Shown here in pieces: positions 41,726 to 47,803 of a DNA stretch of 63,674 nt. The notes below the pieces were generated by a model that was given only the letters and a program-made list of their open reading frames with translations, made no database searches and was not told the origin of the DNA. Source of the DNA: CAYLSV01 sp964386435 (GTDB taxonomy: Bacteria; Planctomycetota; Phycisphaerae; Tepidisphaerales; Tepidisphaeraceae); contig CAYLSV010000011.1 of the NCBI GenBank assembly GCA_964386435.1, forward strand, positions 1 to 63,674, given 5' to 3'. Position 1 is the first letter of the stretch, and each line of letters starts with the position of its first letter. The position numbers and the translations under genes are program-made.

Positions 41726-41844
41726 AGCGGACAAGCGCGGCGGGGGAGGCCGCACCATCCGAACATCGGCCCGATGCCCGCCGCAGTTGTTGCCCGAATC
41801 ACGACGCGTTGCCAAACTTGAGCGGGGCACTCCTATCGGACCCG

Positions 41845-41875
41845 CCAAAATTCGCCGGATTAAACCTTATTTTGG
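41845..41875. promoter_or_regulatory. AT-rich inverted repeat upstream of the giant gene
   Basis: CCAAAAT (41845-41851) and ATTTTGG (41869-41875) form a perfect 7-bp inverted repeat around a 17-base centre containing TTTAAT-like sequence on the minus strand. It lies just after the phosphatase stop codon and ~120 bp before the giant gene's ATG. It is the only AT-rich stretch here, so it may be the promoter/operator of the giant operon or a terminator of the phosphatase transcript. Confidence 0.4.
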
Positions 41876-42676
41876 CTAAAGTAATTCGCCCGTGCGATGC
41901 ACCTGCACCACGGCCCCCGATTCGGGGCTCACGGCCGTCAGGCGGCCGTCGGGCATGCAGCAGCCGGTGTCCAAGAGCACCATCGACTCCCCGGCGATGG
42001 GCCGATAACGTCCGCCGTGGAGCTGCGGCGGGTAGCTCCGCACCGGGGTGTGGCCGAAGTAGCCCAGCTTGCCCCACGACTTGCGGGCGGCGATCGCCGA
42101 GAGGGCGAAGCGGTCCCAGATCAGCCCCTTCTTCAGCGCAGGCCGCCGGGTGAGCAGATCCGTGAGGTTCTCCGCCGACTCCTCGCTTGGCAAATGAGCA
42201 TGAGCGACGAAAAACTGCTCGTGTTCGTAACACGGCATTAGGTCGCGAAAGAACCCGACATGATCATCCGGCACCGCCTGCCGGATCAAGCCGATCGCCC
42301 CGCCGTGCCCCACTTCCTCGTCGCCGCGGGCCAGGTCCATCAGCTCTCGCCGGGCGATGCCGTAGCTGGCAAGGGTGTTGTCGAGTCCTTCGCGCATGAA
42401 CAACATCATTGTCGCGTGGGCGTCCGGCTCGGGCGGCTCGGGCACCCACATCGCCCCGGTGAGCAGCAGCGTCATCACGTCATCGTGGTTGCCGCGACAG
42501 AACGTGGCGTGGTCCAGCGACAAGAGCAACTCGACCACCGCCCGGCTGTCCGGGCCGCGGTTGACGTAGTCGCCGGCGAAGACGAACGTCGGGTCCGGGT
42601 CACGGCTGTGCACGACGTCGAGCAGGATCCGCAGCGGCCGGATCATGCCGTGAATGTCGCCGATGACCCAGTGCAC
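41876..42676 (-). CDS. PPP-family (serine/threonine-type) metallophosphoesterase
   Basis: 266 residues from a GTG at 42676. The three metal-site motifs are intact: GDIHG (6-10), GDYVNRG (about 35-41) and GNHDD (about 62-66), with later histidines in AHAHLP and GHTPVRSY. This is the bacterial PPP/ApaH-like superfamily, which hydrolyses phosphoproteins or diadenosine polyphosphates; the substrate is not decided by sequence. The GTG start is supported by TACCAT 5 bases upstream and by the GDIHG motif lying where family N-termini have it. It begins 22 bp after the xylanase stop and ends ~150 bp before the giant gene; whether it is transcribed with either is open. Confidence 0.85.
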   Translation of the reverse strand: MHWVIGDIHGMIRPLRILLDVVHSRDPDPTFVFAGDYVNRGPDSRAVVELLLSLDHATFCRGNHDDVMTLLLTGAMWVPEPPEPDAHATMMLFMREGLDNTLASYGIARRELMDLARGDEEVGHGGAIGLIRQAVPDDHVGFFRDLMPCYEHEQFFVAHAHLPSEESAENLTDLLTRRPALKKGLIWDRFALSAIAARKSWGKLGYFGHTPVRSYPPQLHGGRYRPIAGESMVLLDTGCCMPDGRLTAVSPESGAVVQVHRTGELL

Positions 42677-42681
42677 GGGGC

Positions 42682-42687
42682 ATGGTA
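42682..42687 (-). promoter_or_regulatory. -10-like TACCAT, 5 bases before phosphatase GTG
   Basis: TAnnnT hexamer in the 22-bp gap after the xylanase stop. A start site 6-8 bases downstream would fall at the start codon. Confidence 0.4.
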
Positions 42688-42698
42688 GGGGCCGAGCG

Positions 42699-43814
42699 TC
42701 ACTCCCCCGCCGGCCCTTGCAGCGCCGCGGCGGCAGCGTGGTAGGCGGGCTTGGGGTTCAAATCGGCATCGAACACCAGCGGGTGGTCCCGGCGGCCGCG
42801 GACGGGGAAGTCGTGCAGCCAGGTCCGCTCGTCGGTGAAGCCCCAGAGCGTGATCCGGCGGACCATGCCCGGAAACTCGCGCGGCAGCGAGAAGGCCAAC
42901 GCATAAATCTCCGCCTGCCTCGCGGCCACGTCGGCGGGCAAGCCGTCGGGGTACGGGTTCTTCGGCAAGACGCCCGCCTCGCGGGTGGCCGAGAGGTCGC
43001 CGCCGACGTTGCGGTTGTTCAGGACGCTCACGTCGAGCTCGGTGAGCATAATCGGCCAGCCGGCCTCCACGTAAGCGGCGACGCCGCGACGCACCTCGTC
43101 CATCGACGTGCCGAGGTGCCAGTGGGCCTGGATGCCCACGGCGTCGGGGGCGACGCCGGCTGCTTTCAGCTTCGCCAGCAGCCGCAGCGTCGCCTCGCGC
43201 TTGGCGTGGCGCTCGATGTGGAAATCGTTGTAGTACAGCTCCGCCCCCGGGTCGGCCGCACGGGCGAAGCGGAAGGCGTGCTCGACGTAATCCGGCCCGA
43301 TCGCCCGCAGCGCCGGCGTGTCCCGCAGATCGCCCTCGCCCAACCTGCCGGGGTCGTTGACCGCCTCGTTCACCACGTCCCAGCCGTGCACCCGGCCGCG
43401 GAAGTGAGTAACCACCGTCGTGATGTACCGCTCTATGTTCGCCAGCGCCACCTTCCGCGGCAGCGGCCGGCCGTCGGCGTCCTCGAACAGCCACGGCGGC
43501 GACTGCTGGTGCCAGACGAGGGTGTGGCCGATGACCGCCATGTCGTTCGCCCGTGCCCAATCGACCAGTCGGTCGGCCTCGGCGAAGTCGAACACGTCCG
43601 GGGCCGGGTGGAGGTACAGCGGCTTGGTGGCGTTCTCCGGCGTGAACGCGTTGAACTCCCGCCCCACCAACGCCGCCAGCCGCGGTTGGTCCGGCAACCC
43701 CGCGCCCGCCGCCGTCCCGACGAGCACGCCCGGCGGGGACAAGTCCCGCAACCCCGGCCGCCCGGCGTCCTCGGCCGGCCCGAACAGCAGCAACGGCAGC
43801 AACAGGCGCAGCAT
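42699..43814 (-). CDS. Secreted GH10 endo-beta-1,4-xylanase
   Basis: 371 residues from ATG at 43814. The start gives a short hydrophobic signal peptide (MLRLLLPLLLFGP). The rest is a single GH10 barrel: FNAFTPENATKP near 54-65, HTLVWHQQ near 97-104, acid/base Glu150 in WDVVNEAVND and nucleophile Glu259 in LTELDVS, and a final WGFTDERTWL. All catalytic positions are present. GH10 enzymes cut xylan backbones, and this one is expected outside the cytoplasm. No carbohydrate-binding module is attached. Nearby genes offer no xylose pathway. TACGAT lies 6 bases before the ATG, so the mRNA may be leaderless. Confidence 0.92.
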   Translation of the reverse strand: MLRLLLPLLLFGPAEDAGRPGLRDLSPPGVLVGTAAGAGLPDQPRLAALVGREFNAFTPENATKPLYLHPAPDVFDFAEADRLVDWARANDMAVIGHTLVWHQQSPPWLFEDADGRPLPRKVALANIERYITTVVTHFRGRVHGWDVVNEAVNDPGRLGEGDLRDTPALRAIGPDYVEHAFRFARAADPGAELYYNDFHIERHAKREATLRLLAKLKAAGVAPDAVGIQAHWHLGTSMDEVRRGVAAYVEAGWPIMLTELDVSVLNNRNVGGDLSATREAGVLPKNPYPDGLPADVAARQAEIYALAFSLPREFPGMVRRITLWGFTDERTWLHDFPVRGRRDHPLVFDADLNPKPAYHAAAAALQGPAGE

Positions 43815-43820
43815 GCAACG

Positions 43821-43826
43821 ATCGTA
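43821..43826 (-). promoter_or_regulatory. -10-like TACGAT, 6 bases before xylanase ATG
   Basis: TAnnnT hexamer on the minus strand; part of the 62-bp divergent spacer shared with the pterin dehydratase gene. Confidence 0.5.
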
Positions 43827-43863
43827 ACAGGATTTGCCCGCTGCCCCATCGCCGCGGCGATGG

Positions 43864-43869
43864 TACGTT
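43864..43869 (+). promoter_or_regulatory. -10-like TACGTT, 7 bases before pterin dehydratase ATG
   Basis: TAnnnT hexamer directly upstream of the ATG at 43877, with no Shine-Dalgarno sequence between. Confidence 0.45.
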
Positions 43870-43876
43870 CCCCGCC

Positions 43877-44255
43877 ATGAGCGATTTGCAAGGCGACAAC
43901 CACCTGACCGACGACGCGACCCCGCTGCACGAACGGCAGGCGAAACCCGTGACGCCCGGCAGCCCCGCCCTCGCCCCCGCCGACGCCGGCCTGCTGCAGC
44001 GCCAGCTCGCCGCCGGCTGGGCGACCACCGACNNNNNNNNNNAAAGAGCTGGCCAAAACCTACACCTTCGACGGCTACGCCGCCGTCCTCAAGTTCATCA
44101 ACGCCGCCGCCGCCGTGGCGGAACAAATCGACCACCACCCGGTCATCCAGTTCGCCGAAAACACGGCCCGTGTCCGCTTCACCACGAACAGCGTCGGCGG
44201 CCTAACCGAGAACGACTTCATCGCCGCCGCGAAGGTGGAGCAGGTGAACGCCTGA
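43877..44255 (+). CDS. Pterin-4a-carbinolamine dehydratase, interrupted by an assembly gap
   Basis: The N-terminal part (ATG 43877, MSDLQGDNHLTDD) and the C-terminal part (KELAKTYTFDGYAAVLKF, ending at TGA 44253-44255) are in different frames. The 10-N run at 44033-44042 lies between them, so the shift is an artefact of an arbitrary gap length, not evidence of a pseudogene. The signature EQIDHHPVIQF carries the paired histidines of the dehydratase active site, followed by the VRFTTNSVGGLTENDF segment typical of the family. The enzyme dehydrates 4a-hydroxytetrahydropterin after aromatic hydroxylation (EC 4.2.1.96). No aromatic amino acid hydroxylase is in the window. Confidence 0.85.
44033..44042. 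other. Assembly gap (10 N) inside the pterin dehydratase gene
   Basis: Ten ambiguous bases, probably a placeholder length. This is the only one of the four gaps not lying in a palindromic repeat. Confidence 0.95.
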
Positions 44256-44306
44256 ACTTCAACGTCCAATTGATCAATCCCGAGCGCTTCGGGCGAAAGC
44301 GATGCG

Positions 44307-44780
44307 ATGAGCGTCTCCAAAATCACCATCCTCGGCATCGCCGGCCCGACGGCAAAGAAGGTCGCCGATCTCCACTTGGCCGATTCTTTGGACTTGAGTG
44401 TGCTGCGAACCCTGTTTTCGTCGGACCTCCGACAGGCACCTGTTTACGGCGTCATCGAGCTCATCGAGCACTGGGTTAGCGCCAAGTTCATCGTTGATGG
44501 AGTTCGTAAGGAAGGTTGGATCAAAGACCTGAAGGTCCACGAGGATGATTCGACGGCGGCGAGTTTCTTGATCGCCACCCGGGTTGAAGAGATGGACGAC
44601 GGATCGCTTCTATCGCAGCATGCGTGGCTTTCGTTCAGCCTGCTTCTCACGGCGTGGTTAAAGCTCTTGCACGATGAACAGTTCAAGTGGCTTGAACACA
44701 AGCTGTGCCTTGTCCGGATCACGCCACTGGCACCGTCGCCGTCGGATGACGAATATTCTTTGGATTCGACCGCGATCTGA
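44307..44780 (+). CDS. Hypothetical protein, 157 aa, lower GC than neighbours
   Basis: Begins MSVSKITILGIAGPTAKK and ends DDEYSLDSTAI. Not recognised. Codon third positions are much less G/C-biased than in the surrounding genes (gtt, gat, cgt, ttg and tct are frequent), yet the residue composition is that of a soluble globular protein with many charged residues. There are no membrane segments or known motifs. It follows the pterin dehydratase by 51 bp on the same strand and is followed by the repeat array. The base composition and the repeats downstream are compatible with recent acquisition. No clear ribosome site; an ATG six bases earlier runs straight into a stop. Confidence 0.55.
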   Translation: MSVSKITILGIAGPTAKKVADLHLADSLDLSVLRTLFSSDLRQAPVYGVIELIEHWVSAKFIVDGVRKEGWIKDLKVHEDDSTAASFLIATRVEEMDDGSLLSQHAWLSFSLLLTAWLKLLHDEQFKWLEHKLCLVRITPLAPSPSDDEYSLDSTAI

Positions 44781-44864
44781 AGCGGCGAACTTCCTGCTAT
44801 CAACGGCACAACCTGCCCCAAAAATCGTCATCGGCCCGACGCAGCGGCAAGACTTACACACCGT

Positions 44865-45400
44865 GCATAGCCCCGCCGTCACCACGGCGGTGGGGGGTTT
44901 CTTGTGCGTTTACATTCCCAAACCGTTACCCCGGCGGGCGTCGCTGAAGCCCCCACCGCTGCGTGGGCAGCGGGGCTACGCCCGAGGTGCCGCGTGCTTG
45001 AACAGCGTGCGCAGCCCCGCCGTCACCACGGCGGCGCGGGTCTCTTGTGCGTCCACGCGGCTGAGCCGTCACCTTTACGAGTGTCGCTGAGGCCCCCACC
45101 GCTGCGTGGGCAGCGGGGCTACGCCCGAGGTGCCGCGCGCTTTGACGACGGGCGTAGCCCCGCCGTTACCACGGCGGTGGGGGGTTCTTGTGCGTCCACG
45201 CTGTCGAGCCGTCACCTTTGCGGGCGTCGCTGAGGCCCCCACCGCTGCGTGGGCAGCGGGGCTACGCCCGAGGTGCCGTTTGCTCGGACAGCGTGTGTAG
45301 CCCCGCCGTTACCACGGCGGTGGGGGCTTCAGCGACTTGATCTCCGGAGAGCGTCGCCCTGCGTGTGTAGCCCCGCCTCTGTGAGGCGGAGGCGGTTTTG
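44865..45400. repeat. BIME-like array: tandem ~143-bp units of alternating inverted palindromes
   Basis: Type A palindromes (CCCCGCCG..CGGCGGTGGGG) begin at 44871, 45014, 45158 and 45301. Type B palindromes, preceded by GTCGCTGA, begin at 44940, 45083 and 45226, an exact 143-bp period. B is roughly the reverse complement of A with a different central loop (CCACCGCTGC..GCAGCGGGGCTAC), so A and B alternate head-to-head. A variant with GCCTCTGTGAGGC closes the array at about 45365-45400. Small stop-free frames across it are not genes. Possible roles are transcription termination, RNA stability or gyrase/IHF-type binding; none is shown. It fills most of the 668 bp between the orphan gene and the copper ATPase. 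Confidence 0.85.
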
Positions 45401-45435
45401 GCGGTGGTGGGTCCGGGGGCAGGTTGTTTGCGGGG

Positions 45436-45441
45436 TAAACT
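45436..45441 (+). promoter_or_regulatory. -10-like TAAACT, 7 bases before copper ATPase ATG
   Basis: TAnnnT hexamer directly upstream of ATG 45449, immediately after the repeat array. Confidence 0.45.
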
Positions 45442-45448
45442 GCCGGTG

Positions 45449-47677
45449 ATGTCCGTTGAGGTCGGGATCAGCGTGGAGAACATGACGTGTGCGAGCTGTG
45501 TCGCGCACGTCGAGAAGCTGGCCCGTGGGGTGGACGGCGTGGCGGATATTCGCGTGAACCTCGCCCGCGGCCGGGCGCGGCTGACGGCGACTGGCGATGC
45601 GAACGACGTGGCCCGGCGGGCGGCGGCAGCGATCCGGGGTGGCGGGTTCCCGGCCGTCGTGGACGGGGGCGACGTGGCGGACGCGGAGGCGGCGCGGCTG
45701 GATCGGCAACGGCAACACGCCTCGGCTTGGGGGTGGCGGGCGGTGGTCGGGCTGTTGCTGTGGGCGCCGGTGGAGGTGACGCATTGGTCGATGGTCCTCG
45801 CCGGCCACGACCACGGCGGCGTGACGTGGATGACGTGGCTTGCCCTGGCCGCCGGGACCGTCGCGTTGCTGTACATCGGACCCGGCTTCTACCGCAGCGC
45901 GCTCGCCGGGCTGCGGCGGGGGACGACCAACATGGACACGCTGATCGCCTTGGGCACCAGCGTCGCCTACGGCTACTCGCTCGTCGCGCTGGTCGGGCAC
46001 TTGGCCGGTTGGTGGGCCGCCCTGCCACCGACGTACTTCATGGAGGCCGCGGCGATTCTGGCGCTCATCAGCTTGGGCCATTGGCTGGAGGCGCGGGCAC
46101 GGGACAAGACCGGCGAGGCGATCCGGGCGTTGGTCGATCTGGCCCCGGCCGAGGCGACGCTGGAGGACGGGCGAGTCGTGCCGGTGAGCACGCTGGCGAT
46201 TGGCGACCGCTTCGTCGCCCGGCCCGGCGACCGCATCGCCACCGACGGCAAGGTGATCGACGGCCGGAGCGGCGTGGACGAGGCCCTTGTCACCGGCGAA
46301 CCCCTGCCCGCCGACCGCGGCCCGGGCGACGAGGTGATCGGCGGCACCCTCGCCGTCGACGGCCGGCTGGTCGTCGCCGTCACCCGCATTGGGGCCGACA
46401 CGGCCCTCGCCCAGATCGTCGATTTGGTCGAGCGGGCACAAGCGAGCAAGCCGCCCGTGCAGAAGCTGGCCGACCGGATCGCGGCGATCTTCGTGCCCAC
46501 GGTGCTGCTGATCGCGCTGCTCACCGGCGTCGGCTGGTTTGTGTACGGCACGATGACCGACATGCCGGGGCCGGAGAAGTGGGGCATGCTGGCCAAGAGC
46601 GTGTGCAGCGTGCTGATCATCGCCTGCCCGTGCGCGCTGGGCCTGGCCGTGCCGGCGGCGATCATGGTCGGCACCGGGCGGGGGGCGAAGCGGGGCATTC
46701 TCCTTCGGCACATCGACGCCATCCAGCAGGCGGGGAAGCTGGCCGTCGTCGCGCTCGACAAGACCGGCACGGTCACGTCCGGGCAGCCGAGGGTGGTGGC
46801 GGTGACGGGCGACGACACGCTGGCCCTGGCCGCCGCCGCCGAGCAGTTCAGCGGCCACCCGCTGGCGGCGGCGGTGGTGGCACACGCCAAAACGCGAGGC
46901 ATTTCGCCCGACTTGCCCGAGTCGTTCGAGGACGCCCCCGGCCGCGGCGTGGTGGCGCGCTTGAACGGCGAGCCGCTGCTGGTCGGCAGCGCGGCGTTGC
47001 TCGCGGAGCACGATGTCGATGTGCCGGCGGACGAGGCCGAGCCGTTCGCGACGCACGTCCACGTCGCCCGCGGCGGCCGGCACGTCGGCCGGATCGCGCT
47101 GAGTGATTCGATCAAGCCCGACACTGCCGAGGCGCTGGCGACGCTGAAGTCGCTCGGGTTGCGGCTGGTCCTGATCACCGGCGACCGCCAGGCCGCGGCC
47201 GACGTGGTGGCGCGGGAGCTTGGCCTCGACGAGGTGCACGCCGAGGTCCGCCCCGGCGGCAAGGCGGAGATCGTGCGGCAACTCCAGCGGCACGGCCCGG
47301 TGGCGATGGTCGGCGACGGCGTGAACGACGCCCCGGCCCTGGCGGCGGCCGATTTGGGCATCGCCATCGGCGGCGGCAGCGACGTCGCGGCCGAGGCCGG
47401 GGGCATCGTCCTGACCGGCCAGAGCCTGACCGGCGTCGCCGCGGCCATCCGCCTGAGCCGGGCGACGATGCGGGTGGTGAAGCAGAATTTGTTCCTGGCG
47501 TTCGTCTACAACGTCCTGGCCATCCCCGCCGCGGCATTCGGTTTGCTCAACCCGGCCATCGCCGCGGCGTGCATGGCGCTCTCGGACGTGAGCGTGCTGG
47601 GCAACGCGTTGCGCCTCCGCGGGGCGAAGATCGACGAGCGAAACTCGACGAACCGCGATGATCCGGTTCGCGCGTGA
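45449..47677 (+). CDS. copA: Copper-translocating P1B-type ATPase (CopA-like)
   Basis: 742 residues from ATG 45449, chosen because it starts just ahead of the heavy-metal-associated domain (MTCASC at about 12-17) and has a -10-like box 7 bases upstream. The P-type set is complete: actuator TGE (about 282-284), membrane metal site CPC (about 393-395), phosphorylation DKTGT (about 437-441), SGHPL (about 468-472) standing for the usual SEHPL, and GDGVNDAP. The CPC motif and CxxC domain fit Cu(I) export across the inner membrane with ATP; silver is possible. One N-terminal metal-binding domain only. The SEHPL Glu-to-Gly change is unusual. Neighbours give no copper chaperone or regulator. Confidence 0.9.
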   Translation: MSVEVGISVENMTCASCVAHVEKLARGVDGVADIRVNLARGRARLTATGDANDVARRAAAAIRGGGFPAVVDGGDVADAEAARLDRQRQHASAWGWRAVVGLLLWAPVEVTHWSMVLAGHDHGGVTWMTWLALAAGTVALLYIGPGFYRSALAGLRRGTTNMDTLIALGTSVAYGYSLVALVGHLAGWWAALPPTYFMEAAAILALISLGHWLEARARDKTGEAIRALVDLAPAEATLEDGRVVPVSTLAIGDRFVARPGDRIATDGKVIDGRSGVDEALVTGEPLPADRGPGDEVIGGTLAVDGRLVVAVTRIGADTALAQIVDLVERAQASKPPVQKLADRIAAIFVPTVLLIALLTGVGWFVYGTMTDMPGPEKWGMLAKSVCSVLIIACPCALGLAVPAAIMVGTGRGAKRGILLRHIDAIQQAGKLAVVALDKTGTVTSGQPRVVAVTGDDTLALAAAAEQFSGHPLAAAVVAHAKTRGISPDLPESFEDAPGRGVVARLNGEPLLVGSAALLAEHDVDVPADEAEPFATHVHVARGGRHVGRIALSDSIKPDTAEALATLKSLGLRLVLITGDRQAAADVVARELGLDEVHAEVRPGGKAEIVRQLQRHGPVAMVGDGVNDAPALAAADLGIAIGGGSDVAAEAGGIVLTGQSLTGVAAAIRLSRATMRVVKQNLFLAFVYNVLAIPAAAFGLLNPAIAAACMALSDVSVLGNALRLRGAKIDERNSTNRDDPVRA

Positions 47678-47803
47678 CGCCCCGCCGGTTGCCGGTTCCC
47701 GCGGGTGCCGCAGCACCCTAAACTGTTGGACTCCACACGTCCGCCACACGCGGTGCTCACGCGGCCACACCATGCTGGGGCGGCCTAACCGCCGGGACAC
47801 ATC

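Noticed and set aside
4163..41848. Classical RTX toxin or LapA-type adhesin with a type I secretion signal.
   Set aside because: No acylation or toxin domain, no ABC exporter and no LapG cleavage motif was seen, and the C-terminus is basic. The RTX repeats are shared by many non-toxin proteins.
42274..42449. Several short frames of 60-90 codons within the phosphatase and xylanase genes.
   Set aside because: Overlapped by genes with intact active-site motifs, and no independent support.
44444..44821. Minus-strand frame over the orphan gene.
   Set aside because: Ser/Arg-rich with no coherent start context; the plus-strand frame has a more protein-like composition.
44865..45340. CRISPR-like regularity of the 143-bp units.
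   Set aside because: Units are contiguous palindrome pairs with no unique spacers of constant length, and no cas genes occur.
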